A stretch of DNA of 64,000 nucleotides, from assembly GCA_037074705.1 (NCBI GenBank), contig CM073592.1, positions 57,215,129 to 57,279,128 on the forward strand, read 5' to 3'. Positions 33,045 through 46,509 of the stretch are shown here, piece after piece; the first letter of the stretch is position 1, and every line of letters starts with the position of its first letter. The DNA is from Zhengitettix transpicula. Lineage: Eukaryota; Arthropoda; Insecta; Orthoptera; Tetrigidae. The position numbers and the translations under genes were made by a program. Under the pieces are notes generated by a model, which searched no databases, had not been told where the DNA came from, and worked only from the letters and a program-made list of their open reading frames with translations.

Positions 33045-34214
33045 CAATAATAACGTTTTATAAAAAATTGTAAATCCATTAAAAAAAGGTATAATAGAAA
33101 CTTTTATCTATTTTAGGCCCTTATAGTGTCAAATAATTGGTGATATTGTAATTAATAATATAAATAACTAAATGAAGGTTGATGCAAGTCTTGCGTCATC
33201 AAATTGACAAAAAATCTATGGAAAATAGTGAAATTAGGCTAATTAATCCATTTTGTATTAATTTGTATTTCTCATAATTGAGACATAATAGAAACAAAAA
33301 AATATTAAATTTGAGTTTTTAATTTTTCAGATTTATACAAAATGGAACATTTGTCGTGGTCGATATTTTCAGATATGAATATTGTGATATTCCGAAAACC
33401 TTGAAATTAAGAAAATTTATTAGTTAATGACCTATAACATCAACACAATTTTTAGTATATTAAAATAAAATGATATTTATATACTAGCTGTAACAAGCTT
33501 TACGATTACTGTTTCTTGTGGAAATAAGTTTCAATGCCGTCTTCCTTAGATATTGACAAAACTTAAACTAATTATACGTAACAATGGTGAAATAAAAAAA
33601 TTATAATTTTCTCACTATGCTATCATACTATTAAACCTTACCAATGAATGTTTACAAGCTAAAATTCTCTTATAGGTACGGCCGAATAAAAAAATTCAAT
33701 CCTCCATATATATTTAAAAAATCTAGTAGTATTATTATGTCAGATGGCTAACATTTTAGGTGGAAGGGTTATATTTGGCTTAGAGAATAATAGATTATTA
33801 AATGCAAACCAGCAATTTATGATAAAATATACGGTATGAAGTTGATCACCTACATAAATAATTAATTTATTCCAATTGAATTTTTTTATTAAACTAATTT
33901 TAATTTCTCTTTAGTATATTTTGAACTAATGTTTCTCAGGTATATATTAAGAGCAACTTATATCGACATTCTTTTCTGTTATTATGGATAAGATAGCGAA
34001 GGATGTAGTGAAAAGAGACAAAAAAGATTTAATTATCCTCATTCCTCTTTATACTCATTCTTTTTTTGTTTCTATTCATAAACTGTTCTATTAATAATTT
34101 AATTTACGTTTCCCTCATTATCTATTATTTCTTTTATGAACTGATTTGAAGTAAACTCAATCGTAATTACTGAATTTCAATGTAATTTATTTAGCATCAT
34201 TTTGAATTTTCGCT
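33045..34214. other. AT-rich non-coding stretch
   Basis: No gene or repeat end is recognised. Confidence 0.42.
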
Positions 34215-34465
34215 ATGAAAATGAAGGTTTTTCACTTAAAGCGAGCCTGCAACAGGCCGGAGACCCCCTCGTGGACTGTGTTTGACGTGTCACCCACCGC
34301 CAGATGGCGATGTGGCTGGAGGACAGGAAATTGGATGCTCGCAGGTAGAGCCAGATTTGGCTGCGACAGACTATCTACGAGGAGGGACTATATTTGGGGA
34401 ACTGATTTATTGTGGCATCGTAAAACTGTGGATCTGCGATTCGATCTGAAGTGACGGTTGGAGCC
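34215..34465. other. GC-rich island with CTCF-like core
   Basis: A patch of about 250 bases carries a plus frame of 79 codons (34215-34454) with no recognised domain. It contains CCGCCAGATGGCGA (34297-34310), close to the CTCF core. Sharp edges to AT-rich flanks suggest a discrete element. It could be conserved regulatory DNA, an exon or an unclassified repeat. Confidence 0.32.
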
Positions 34466-37400
34466 TGAATTTATGACTACTGCCAACTGGAATGTTTTAC
34501 TAGTTTTTTTTTTCATTTACCATATGTTGTACGTTTAATTTTTTTTCGATGTGCAGCGGAAGCGTTACGTATGAAAAATTTAAAGTTATTTCAAGTATCT
34601 TTAATGGATTACCTAATATATATATATATTTATACATACATATATAACTTAGCGATTACTAATATTACTGTGAATTTTTTGTTGAATAATTGAAATTCTA
34701 CAATTTTAATGGGACATAAAGAATTTGTTGATCCTGTAATTGTGAAATAACATATAGGGCAATATTAATAAAAATCTGAATTAAATGAATAAAATTGTTC
34801 TTAATTATGGGAATTTAAACCCCTTAATTTCGAAAAAGTGTCAAAAAACGGTCTGAAATAATTATATCCTTTATGACGCAATTGAAAATTTTTATTAACT
34901 GTTATTATTTACGGACAGTAATGTTGCACATTATGGGATTGCGATAAAATTCAGTAAGGTAAATCATAATTCTAATTAATAGGGCCACCAAAGGAGCTTA
35001 TAAACTATTTAAAATTTTAATCTTCTTTTTCTCTTTCTTTTTGTTCTATTCACAGAATCTCATTATAATCACAATCACGAATTTAGGATGGACCAATGGT
35101 CCTGAACATCACAAATAAAGTTATCGCCTTCATAAATACGAACAATTTTTTATTTAGTCGTAGTCTATATTATCAGACGTTTCTAAACTTTATTCCATAT
35201 GATCATATTTTAATCCTATACCGTTTGGCGTTAAAGTAGCCTTAATTCAACCTATTTTATTTGCTATAAAAAATTATTTGTTTTAATTCTATTATTCTTC
35301 TGCATTAATTTTTTGTAATAAATTGGCACTTTCTGGAAAGATTTCCTTGTAATCTATAAACGGTAGACGATGATAGTAATTTTCCATAATTTTAGTTCAC
35401 ATTTTAGTCTCTACTCGCATTTTTCAACCGTCAGTGATGACAATCCTTATATATCTCTAGTAATCTTGAAAGAGTGTACCTATTTTTGGAGTTATTATAT
35501 TTCACTTTCATCCATTTTCATGTTTCGTAATTTCTGTGTAAGATGATGATCTTTCTACACCTTTCATTTTGTATGTGTCATTTATTTATTATATACAAAT
35601 ACAGTTAATTGGATTTATTAGGTCTTTAAATACCACTGTACCCATTTTATACGGTGGTAATGAAATCATAGAGAAACCCCTGGATGCGGGATGAACGAAG
35701 TGTACACGTTTTTAATAGATTTATTTTCGGACTGTCGGACTTTTATTCAGAACTGATGTTACTCTACATGAAGACGATCCGTTTCCTTTGGTTCTTAGAA
35801 AGATTGGCTTATTTTTCTTTCCATTTTGCACTTATATCAGTCCGTGTGTTCTCAAATTTCCTAACTCATCAGATTCCGATTTATATCCAAAATAGAATTA
35901 ATATTGCATAAATAATATATTTTATGCTAAGACAGTTTATTTTATCCATATTTGGTCTGCATTTCTTCGGGCTACCATTCTTTTTGTTTTGGAGTTTTTC
36001 TTGTTTTAACGTTCCTTTGGTGGATGGAATGGGCGCAATGCAGCACTGAAAACACTCATAACTACTGACATTGGTAAATTACCGTAATTTTATGTTGTCA
36101 TCGAATGTATTAATTGTTTATTAAATAATAAATGGGAATGTTATACTTAATTAATGATATTACTACTAGAATAACGCAGCAGCCACGGAATTTGTTGTGT
36201 GATAATGAAATAGAGAAAATGTAGACCTCAATTACTGATCAATACACGTTCAAAGCGGTTAATTTAAATTGACAGTGTCACCGCTCTAAACAGGTTTCAG
36301 CTTTCATATAATCAAAATGATCGGTTATGTTATAATTAAAATTAAAATCGGTATTACACCGCAGAATGTTATTGAATTTTACATAAAACCGTTATACAAA
36401 TTCAAGCGAATGAATTCCAAATATATTTACATATTTGTACAATCTGAATAACACAGCAGCATTACTATGGAGAAATTCTGGTCTTCAAGAAGTTTAGACG
36501 ACCGAAGGGATTTAGCGGCTGTAAACTTTCGATAACGGCAATGGCGGAAAGAGGGAAACTGAGGGTCGTTACAAAGAAAAGAAAGACGGAGTTAGAGTGA
36601 TACATGTATGGGATTCTCAAATAAATAAAATAATTCGGTGTTAGACTCTCGTTAGAGGCTAGGTTAATAGTTATATTTATCTGAATCAATTCAATCATAA
36701 ATTATAAAATTAGTCAGAAACATTTTTAAAAATGAAAATTGGCACTACGTATTTTTATTTTGCTTTGGAACATTTTCAAGTGCAAATATAAATAATACGG
36801 TTAGTTGCAAATACAAATATAATTTATTTCTTGTAATTTCAATAAAAATAATGTTTTTGGATGAATTTATGCAGGTGCGTGCTTTCACGAAAAAATTTAA
36901 ATTATTTATTGATATTTCAAGAAATAAATTGTATCAGACATGTAAATACAACTTGAAATTTTTTAAAAATGTTTTTGGACAAGGTGGTTGTTTTAATCAT
37001 TTACGATTTAATTTAAGTTAGTTTATAAAAACTTAAAGGCGAATAAATGTTACATTAATTATCAAGAAATGTCAATTGGGACTATTTCAACATTTCGTAT
37101 ATATTTGCCTGTTCGTACACGAGAGAAAAAGAGGGAGTGCAGTGAATAACGGTACTGAAAATAGGCCCATTTGAAGTGGTCATAATCTCGTAATCTGTAC
37201 TTTGTTCAATTAAGCTCTGTGTTAGGTTAGCAGCGTTAATTCATTTGCCCTCCTAATCAGCGTAATTGTAGCACTATATGATTCAGACTGGGTTGAACTA
37301 ATCTGTCATTAAATAACTCACTTTAAGTCTATTTTACAAGTAATTTTGACTTGGTAAATCGAATTTCATAGTAAATAATACTTCAGACTGAAAAAATTAA

Positions 37401-40187
37401 TATCAACACTCGTATTTGAATTTCTATTGACAAACATATTAAGTCGTAAACACGTAGAGAAAAGTCAATTATTTTTATTTTTAACTAAATATGGTCGTAT
37501 CTGTTCGTTTTCTTGAGAAACTGCTCCTGTTTTCTTGGTTGAGGGTTTAACTAGGCACGTCCTATAACAACATTTTAAGAGAAATTGAAATAAAGCAGAT
37601 GTCTGAGTCTCATGTCACAGCTTAATGTCATGGGAAACGTAGTTTCTTTTGTGATACGGAAGAAGATAAGAGCATAAACGACGGTAGGACGGGAAACCTA
37701 CCCAATTACTGGCTTCTTTAGCTTTGACGGCGCAGCGGAGGTCGTTTTTAAAATGGTAGTTTCAAGATGTTTCAAATGCTTCGTGAATACTGTGCGTCCT
37801 TCAAAAGAGAGATCCTTTCATCAACTTTGACAAAAAAATCCATTCATCCATCAATTACCTAGCTTTACTAAAGTGAAGTATTTTGGTTGAAAGACAAGAC
37901 GAAAGATAATGTAATATAAATTCTAAAGGTAACTTCAAAGATGTCTTTCTGAGTATTCAAGTAAAATTAAGTTCACATAATTGTCATAGATTCTTAAAAG
38001 ATGGTCGAAACAGAATTAAAAATACAATTATCAGCTTTCTTTTGATATATATGAGTCAATTTGTCTTTAAACAATTATATTTTATATTTCATCAACGAAT
38101 ATATTATATGCATTTGAGTGATAAAATGTGAGCAGTAAATTACAAACGAATAAGACGTTTTGTGGTTTTACTATTGAGTACAACTGCACAAACTATGGTT
38201 AGTGCGTTCGATAGTTATTGTGTTAAATATAGCGTAGTTAATCGTCGGAAAGAAAGATAAAATCTTCCAAGTAAAATGTGAATTATTGTGGAAGAAGATA
38301 TGTAGGTTAGGGAATGGCATTAGTAAATGAAGAATATAAAATTAATGAATGGATGAAATTAACTGCATTTATGCTTATAATTATTGACAGCTATAAAATA
38401 TATAAAAATATCTAAACCAAAAGAAAAATATAACATAGAACATAAAACGTTTGGACAATGTTTTTAACATCTTTTTTCCTGAAAATAAAATACATTTTAA
38501 ATAAATTACTAGAAAACTAATGTTTTAATATGGAAAATATTTTCATTACTTCACTCCAATAAAGTAAAATAATCGTTTGGTAACATTTGCTTAAGAATAA
38601 ATCTAACACATTAATTCCACTAAGAAACACTTCACTATTACGTAATTAGGCATTCCAAAAGTGTTATGCAATGCCTACTTTTCATTCTTAAATCAATTTA
38701 TCTACTTTGTCTAACCTATCTTTCAATCTTAACTATTAATAATCGTTAGTATTTTACCATCGTTCTGTTCAGGTACGGATATTTTCGCACATTCATACGT
38801 TTCTCTAATTTTAAAAGAGCGGTCACTTTTATCAATATAGTTTGGTGGACTTGTAAGATAATTTACTTCACTATAGGCGGTTTCATTAGCATAAATTTTA
38901 AAGAAAGCGCTAATCCTGGTCTTATTGCACAATTGTGAAAGTTAAGTTTAGGTCCGTTTTCCCAAGTTCAAAGGCATATTTTACCTGCCCTAGCCTGTAA
39001 CCTATGCTATATGTTTGCTTCTGTACGAATCTCAGAGAACCGCTCCTTATTCAATAAAGGGTCTAACCAAAGATTGGCATGCTTTTTCATTCACTACATT
39101 CGAATTTTTCTTAAAGACCCTATTAATAAAGTGTAGCGTCTCCACCTTTCACACGCCGCTTTACTAATATGTTTGAATCTCCATTAAAAATATAACCTGA
39201 TAATTCCCATTATCTGTTTTCTCTGTTTCCGTATTTTAGATGTTTTATACTACAGCATTATTAATTTTTATATTTTATATTTGTAAAAATATGTTGAGTT
39301 ATTTTTCATTATATTTGTGACCGACATACAATATTTTAGCCAAGTCTTCCTGAAATGTGTTAACATTTATCTCTCGGTATGTAATACAATCGTCCTCGAA
39401 AATTTTATGTTTGAGTTCTTCCTTCGTGACATCGCTTGTGAATTCTAGGAACATTATAGGATCGAGAATATTAATAAGAAGTACCGACAGTATGAATTTA
39501 TTTGGAAAAAGTATTTAATCTTCAGAATACGTAAAATATGATGACTGAAAAATTTATAAATGTTGAAAATGCCTAAACTCCCAGTCGGAGCTAGATAAGG
39601 TAAAAACCGATGGTAATATTTAGAAAAAAGATATATTACAAGAAAAGAACACAACTGGGATACAAACACTGCGAAGCAAAATTAATCATTAAGAAAGGTA
39701 ATTTTAAAATTCGCGGTACTATATCATTATAAAACTTAATATAATTATGAGTATCGCTCAATATAGAGTTTAATCTTATGAATTTATTGTAGTCTTTTTT
39801 TAATCTTCTTCTCCTAAATTGTTACATTTAAAAACGAAAACTTCACTATGTCCGGTCGTTGTATCCTTTTTCTTAGGACGAACGATAGTTTCAGAAGAAA
39901 ATTTTTTTACCATGCATTTTGAAGTAACAATACATATGCCAGAGAAGGATGAAACCTTAAATGTCCTTGCGAAAATATATATATATACATAAAGTGTAAG
40001 GAAACATAAAGCCTTATAACGTAGGAATGACAGTAATACCTGTCTAGAAATCTATTAAAGGGAATTTGCAAAATTTATAATTTTCAGAATAGTAATGCGT
40101 AATAGACAGTTTTCAGTATTTTTTACAGAATTAAATACCTTATTAAAGTTCTAATAGGGCTGTAGAATATTGACTGACTTTAACCGT
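34466..40187. other. Long AT-rich gene-free stretch
   Basis: Nearly 6 kb of AT-rich DNA. There is an (AT)-rich run near 34617-34645 and a small mixed patch near 37680-37800. Short frames (35684-35911, 36465-36698, 38729-38932, 39454-39669) have no domain and look like chance. I see nothing else. Confidence 0.45.
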
Positions 40188-40189
40188 TA

Positions 40190-40380
40190 TACGAGGCTGG
40201 TTTGAAAAGTTTCCGGCCCAACAATGATAGAAGATATTTTTTTTATTTTTCAACATAGTCTCCTTGTAACTCTACACACTTCTCCCAGCGACGCTCCCAT
40301 CTCTGTAAATTCACTAACTTTTATTTACTAGTGCTGCCATCTTAACGTTGATGTCGGAAACTTTTCGGACCATCCTCGTA
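40190..40380 (-). mobile_element. mariner element, internally deleted
   Basis: The terminal inverted repeats TACGAGGCTGGTTTGAAAAG (from 40190) and TACGAGGATGGTCCGAAAAG (read inward from 40380) are followed on both sides by further matching bases. The element is flanked by TA (40188-40189 and 40381-40382), as required for mariner. Only about 190 bases remain. Between the ends lies the transposase C-terminus on the minus strand. It is a miniature derivative that could be cross-mobilised but not move alone. Confidence 0.88.
40235..40310 (-). pseudogene. mariner transposase C-terminal remnant
   Basis: Minus-strand translation gives 'QRWERRWEKCVELQGDYVEK' followed by a stop, the typical last residues of insect mariner transposases. 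The DNA-binding and DD34D catalytic regions are absent. It is non-functional. Confidence 0.85.
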
Positions 40381-40382
40381 TA

Positions 40383-40949
40383 TTGGAGAACAAAATCATA
40401 TGGTAAAAATGTCTAAAACAGATGAGATAATGAGGAGGAACAAAGAGGTCAACTGTCCCTAGTAAAAGTGTTCAGAAATTGAACTGAGCATACTACTTAC
40501 ATAGATAAAAATTACAAAATTAAGATTGTTTTATCGATCCTTTGACTCTGAACCACAATGTATTCCGGATGTCCCGTTTCATTGTTACAGTGGAACTATT
40601 GGCATGATTCTAATACTCATATTTAGTCTGAATTACTTTATTTATGCAAATGTGAGAAGTTTTTTGTGTTTTGAGCATGTCATAGGAAATTAACACTTAT
40701 CATTCTCATTACAAAAATTACGAAGCAAAATTAATAATTAATAAAGATAATATTAAAATTATCTCGCTTCTCTTTTTCCCATTGTAGTATTTTTTCATCT
40801 GCTTCTTCTGTCCGCTTTCTAGACGTTCTCCACATGTTCAATATAAAAGTTGGGAAATACATTTTACAGTTAAAATCGATCTATATTTTGTCGGTAGTCA
40901 CATTGACTCGGAATATCTATGAAGAGTGAAGCAGATGTTCCATGTATTG
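40383..40949. other. AT-rich non-coding stretch
   Basis: No gene or repeat end is recognised. Confidence 0.4.
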
Positions 40950-41350
40950 GAGTCTGTGTATGTTTGTAGCATGGGATGACAAATGGCTCCTCCTTAAAGA
41001 CCTCGCACTTTAGCCTCGCTGTGCGTGGGTTGCTTTGCGTGCGTCGTCCATCTCCGCGTCCTTCCTGCCGCAACAGCTGCCATTAGTCAGGGCTTTCCTG
41101 AGTGTAGTAGCCTCTTAGACCCTGTGCTTCCGAGAGGCCTGTCTTCCCCCAAGATGGATCGCGCGACACTCATTAGACTCCGTATTTGCGGCCGTCAGCA
41201 ATCAGATGCGCCATAATGGCAGGAAAGGCTTCTTCGTGCTTCGCCACTCGCTTCCCGGAAAAGATGCACAGTCGAACTCTGGCGCTCGTCATTTAGTTGG
41301 GGACTCATGCGAAAGCACGGTACGCGCTAAATAAAAAATCCTCTTCACCG
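40950..41350. other. GC-rich island with paired PHO-like cores
   Basis: About 400 bases of GC-rich sequence contain E-box CAGCTG near 41074 and the palindrome GCCATAATGGC (41210-41220), which presents a GCCAT core on each strand. Homeodomain 'cattag' cores flank. Opposing short frames (minus 40870-41073, plus 41025-41216) show no domain. It is a candidate conserved enhancer or Polycomb response-type element; conservation is untested. Confidence 0.38.
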
Positions 41351-42899
41351 AAATTGGAAACTTTAATGAGAAGAAGCAGCTGAGAGGTACATGAATTTAT
41401 GTCTTAAATTTTATTTTATTTCAGCACTGTAACGGATAAATTTTTAGTTTGATGCTAAATTTATAACATTTTTTTATTTTGAATACGTGTGTCATCCCTA
41501 TTCTGTGAAAACTATTAAATTATACTCCCCAGGAAAAATAATTTCACTGTAGTGAAAGCATTTTTCTGAACTTTGAGGCCTTGAAAATGCACAAGTACAA
41601 CTTCTGTAAAAATGATGTACTGCGGGCGTGCATCACGTGTTGCAGCAAAAATTACTTTCTGTTCCGCACTTTGTTTTAACCTGTTACGGAAGTTCGTTTA
41701 AGTTTTTGATGAACGTATGGACTGAATTTTTTAGCTGTAGATCATAGTGCTCAATATCACTTTTTACTCAGCAGTAGCTTAAAATAGTATACCGCTTATG
41801 AATTCTAGCATATGGTTTCAATCCTTGCCTTATACTTAAAGCACTAAAAACTTAAATTTATTATTATCAGAGTATTCAATAACATAACGAGGTATCAAAA
41901 TTGTAAAATGCATTTTGCATAAAGTGAGGTACATAAACAATTATAGTTCATCGATGTGATTCTTCTGCTAATTATTCTTTGTTTCATATACTACCTTCAG
42001 TTATGTCAGAATATAAGATTTATAGTCTTTAAGCTTCAGGTTTTGTTTGTTCTCCTCAGTTTTGGACAATATTTTGTGAAATAATGTTAATAATTAGGCA
42101 TTAAAGTTTAGATATTGTTAAAAAAAGAGGAGGATCTATATTTTACATTTTTATTGAAATAAGCCAATGTTTGTTTTATTATTTATGAATTTTGATTAAA
42201 TATAAGTTAAAGAAATGTTCTGCCAAAATTATAAATTGAAGTTGAAAAGAGGCGGAATCGATTGTGTGTAACACCATTTTTATAAAGGAAAGTAAAACGA
42301 GTATGAAAAAAATACACGATGAGGTTAAAAATGAGAGTTGGAATGTATTTTTCCGTCTGATGATTGAGGAAAAAGAGTTATAGTAAAATTAAATCTCGAT
42401 TCGTTTTTAATGTTGAGTAATATACTTTTGTCATGGAACTTATAAGGGAAGATTCCTAATACAGTTGTCACCCTACGTCCATATATGACTTAACGACAAC
42501 TGTTAAGTATTTGTTAGAATGTGACATAACTACATTTTATGATAAGGACTTTTACAAGCACGTTTTTGAATTTGTAGGTTTTTACAGAATATTTTTGAAA
42601 GACAATTTTATTTTACCATTATTTTATTACTTAAATTTCTTACATTAAAGATGTAAGAAGTAGGTCAGTTCTCTGTTTTGTGGAAACAGTTGCCTGATTG
42701 GTTTTTAGTATTTATTAAAAAATAAAATTGGAAATAGTCAATTCAAGGTAACAATAGAACAGTTTAGAAAAAATTGACGAATGTCGTTTTCATGTTTCTA
42801 TAATAAGGACATATTTAAGGTGAAAAAACGTTTACAAGCTGTTCTGGAATCGTGTCACTGTATGCGAATAGCAAATATTCGTCACCCATGTTCCTAAGT
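41351..42899. other. AT-rich non-coding stretch
   Basis: No gene or repeat end is recognised. Confidence 0.42.
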
Positions 42900-43200
42900 T
42901 AATAGAGGAGCAAACACTGCAATACGTTTGATAAACATCAAACGCAGTGACTTGACTCCATTCGCTGGCAGCTGAATTCTGAAGAGATGACACAGAGTTT
43001 CCTATGGGAAGAGCGTCAGATATTTTAAAGCCCTCGCATTCACACTTCTATGGAAGTCTCCCCAACCTTCTTTTCTCCGAATACAGACGGGAAGGCTGCC
43101 AGAAAACGGGGCCTGGGGAAAAGTTGCCTTCAAAAACACGCAAGGAGAATAAATAGCTACTAATGAAAGAAATGAGTAATCGGGGTCGAGCGCCAATAAA
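42900..43200. other. GC-richer island with posterior-Hox-like core
   Basis: This mixed-composition patch ends in 'gagcgccaataaaaatgatt', which carries CAATAAAA, the reverse of the TTTTATTG core of posterior Hox/Caudal factors. A minus frame (43002-43196) has no domain. It may be regulatory. Confidence 0.28.
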
Positions 43201-44193
43201 AATGATTAAACTGAAAAAATATTTGAATAGAAATTAAAAATTTTCACGATGAGAATTAAAATTAGAGACACGTACGTGTAAGAAAACTTCCTTATATAAT
43301 TTCTTAGGTAAACAGATCTGACGAGGAAATAATGAGAAAAAAACATGGAGTTGCTGTTTTTAAAAATGAGTGACGTGAAACACTAATTGTTAATTCATTA
43401 CCTTATAATTCAAACAACAATTTAGTTTCGAAATACAAATTTTTTAAAGTTCAGATTAATCGATAATTAATATGTGAGTACACTTTGGTAGATAATTCTC
43501 AAAAGCATACGATAGATAATGTTACATAAAAATGTATCAGATAAAATAAGCAGATAAAGTTATAATTTTATCGCAGTTCGGCATTAAAAAATAAAGATAA
43601 GAAGACCATGAGACGTGCATTTAATTTTTCTGTGCAGGAAATAATCAATTTGTTACCAGCATAAAATAGTACATCTAAATACTTATATATACAAATTAAC
43701 AAAATAATGTTTTTTTTAAAAAAAATATTGTTTTCAACAACTAGGTTTTTAATGAACATACTTTATCATTACATACTTACATACTAATATACATTTACGT
43801 GAATCATATATTATTTACAAGCTATATATTTACAATATTTACATTTAATAATTATGATACGCACGTAATGTAATGTGTTGTTCTAGAATGGATTATCTAG
43901 GAAAAATAATCCAATGATACTGACTTAATTTATCATATCATCAACGTGAACGACAATATTGTGCACTTATCGAGACATGATTGTTATAAAGGTTGCGCTG
44001 CATATTTTTCTGTTACTGAGTAAGAGATTCTATAGTTCAGAAAAAAATATTTATTTGCATACTGTATTAGAGACTTTCCTATATGAATTTGCAGCTCTTC
44101 AGTTTTAAATTGACTTGTGGGATCATGAAGAACTTTAATTAAATTTCTTCCCTTAAATTGAAACTCCTTGTTATTGGAGACAAATTGTAAAAA
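43201..44193. other. AT-rich non-coding stretch
   Basis: No gene or repeat end is recognised. Confidence 0.42.
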
Positions 44194-44400
44194 GTCGACC
44201 TCCTGTGGTGTAGGGGTCAGCGTGACTGCCTCGAATGACAGAGGTCTCGCTTTAGAATCCCGGCGAGGGTATTGTTGTTGGTGTGCTTGAGAGAAACTCT
44301 CAACAAATCAGGTCCCCGACAAGGCAATTTGAGTTCCCTTAATTAGTCGCTAATAACCTGAGCTCTTCATGCAACTGTAAATAGATCAATTAAGAAAATG
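44194..44400 (+). mobile_element. tRNA-derived SINE, copy 3
   Basis: It starts 'gtcgacctcctgtggtgtag', with a good A-box ('tggtgtaggggtcag') but a degraded B-box ('gctttagaatcc'). The family body 'gagagaaactctc' and 'gtcgctaataacc' follow, and the tail is 'actgtaaatagatcaat'. Same order as the other four copies. Confidence 0.87.
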
Positions 44401-44689
44401 AGAAAGATCATTAAATTACCTCATTTTCAATTATTTTGTTTTTATAGTTTATAGTTATTATCCAATATTTTAAATTACGTCTATTTTACATTAACTTAAC
44501 TATTAAATTATTTTATGGCTTTCTAAGTATAAACAGTTTGGGGTGGGTTTCGGACATTTAATTTATTCGTAGTTATGTTAGTCATGTGATTGTTAAAAGT
44601 TTTACATAATTTTAATTTCCTAATCTTTGTATAGTCATATCATTCAAATATAACGGAAGGGAAATGAACATGGTTGATTGTTCGACATG
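44401..44689. other. AT-rich non-coding stretch
   Basis: Nothing recognised. Confidence 0.4.
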
Positions 44690-45020
44690 AGTTCCGCTGA
44701 GATGTTTCAGCCAGCTGTCTTTAGTTAATAAATACAAACAATTTCGTTTGGTGGCAATCATGAAAAATCCTGAGACGTGAGTTGACAGCATGTCTGGTGT
44801 GACTGTTTGTGTGTAATGACATATTGTCCACTTGGTAAAATAGAGAGTACAGTCTCTGCCTTCACCCCGGGCTTTCACGGGTCATTACGCCCGACAGCTC
44901 AGGACTGTAATTAATGAGACATCGGCCGGCGCATTGCGGTCGAGGTGCTGGAACCTGCCTAAACTTTGCACAAAGCTTTTCCTCACCCGCAACGATCTGG
45001 TTTAGCAGAGAGCAATGTAC
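44690..45020. other. GC-rich island, candidate enhancer
   Basis: About 330 bases of GC-richer sequence with a homeodomain site 'gtaattaatg' near 44908 beside a dense 'gccggcgcattgcgg' block. About 40 bases on is CTTTGCACAAAG, a dyad containing CAAAG cores used by TCF or HNF4-like factors. A minus frame at 44612-44878 lacks a domain. No repeat ends. It is a promising conserved non-coding candidate. Confidence 0.38.
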
Positions 45021-46044
45021 AGTTAAACAGATGAATAGAGATGTGGTCGTTGAACGGTAACACCATTCACATACGAACCTAATGAATTTAAACTAATGTG
45101 TCTCATTACACTCTCAGAAAACTTGAAGTCCGTTGAGACGTCAAGGGAATTCTAGTTTTGATCCGTAGAATATAAAGAACGGTAATGCAACCGTTGCACA
45201 ACATTGCGTTATTTGTGTTATATTTTTATCTTCTAAATAGCCCTTAAGAATTTTTGTTTTTGTGATACTTCCTTTAGTTCCATTTAAGTATTTACTTGGT
45301 ATATTTATAATTAGATTATATACAGAATAGTTTATTATTATGTATCTAATTAAGTTACAGCTATTTTTTATTTTTCTATTTGACATTAGACTCACAAAAA
45401 TTGTAAGTTGTGAATTTTTATTCGACTCAGATTAGCTAGTAAAGAAAATAACTCTTTCCATTGGAAGGTCACTAATGAGTAACGAATTTTTCGCACATTT
45501 TCCCAATTATAATATTCACTTGCTTAGTTAAATGTAACTTCCAAACAAAATTTCTGACAATTTAATGACAATTTTCAATGACCGGACTTTTACATTAACT
45601 ACTTGGTTAAAGTAAAATAAAAACCAGCCACAAGTCAAATAGTTCAATTTTTAACAAGAAAATAATTTTTCTCTCTTCCAAATGAGAAAAAAAATAATTT
45701 TTTATTTGAAGGACAACTTTACTGAAAAATTAACAGAAAATGTTAAAGGGAATTACTCATTTCAGACGACTAAACAAAATAAAAAGTGACATTACATTAC
45801 TGTATATAATGTTTTGTATCTATTCTTCTCTAATTAATTATAGAATCACAATTCGTCATGAAATAAATAATTATTTCGGTACAATTTAAAATATCAAAGT
45901 GTTTGTATTATTACATTGGAATTGGTATAATATTTTATTAATCCAAATTTCCACATTTATAAATTATGAGTCATAGATTAGATAATTTTAATGTTTCTTA
46001 TGATAAAGTATTTATAATGACTAATTATGACGAATGATGGAAAA
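45021..46044. other. AT-rich non-coding stretch
   Basis: No gene or repeat end is recognised. Confidence 0.42.
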
Positions 46045-46115
46045 TATTTGACTTCGTCGGGAATCGAACCTGTATCCAAGAAGTATCACCAAACAATCAC
46101 TGATATTTAGGGTAA
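46045..46115 (-). repeat. SINE head fragment with intact B-box
   Basis: On the minus strand a perfect B-box 'GGTTCGATTCC' is preceded at the usual distance by an A-box-like 'cagtgattgtttgg'. No body or tail of the main SINE family follows. It is probably a fragment of another tRNA-derived SINE; the acceptor stem does not pair, so it is not a functional tRNA. Confidence 0.45.
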
Positions 46116-46185
46116 ATGCTTCTAATATATATAAGGAGTAATTATAATTTATGAGTGTCGTTATTACGAAATACTTCTGCTCTAA

Positions 46186-46202
46186 CCCCCCCCCCCCCCC
46201 CC
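46186..46202. repeat. Poly-C tract, 17 bases
   Basis: An uninterrupted run of 17 C, rare in such AT-rich DNA. Its length in an assembly is prone to error. Confidence 0.9.
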
Positions 46203-46509
46203 GCACGACGATAGGTTTATGTAATCCAAGATTAAAAATAAAACAGTTTACGGAAGTAATTATATTACTAAAGGATTTGGTAAGAAAAAACTCAATATTG
46301 TGAATTATGAAATGAATAAACAAACCATATTATCAGAAATAATTTAATAAAATAAAAAGATTTACATTTTAATTAAATGAAAGCTAGTCCTACGTATCGT
46401 TGATTTGTTTTCGAAGCTAAAAATATGGTAAGTTGATTCTTACAAGTCCTAATATTAAATAAATTTAAACAGAACAATTTTAAACATGATATATATGTGA
46501 ATATATATT

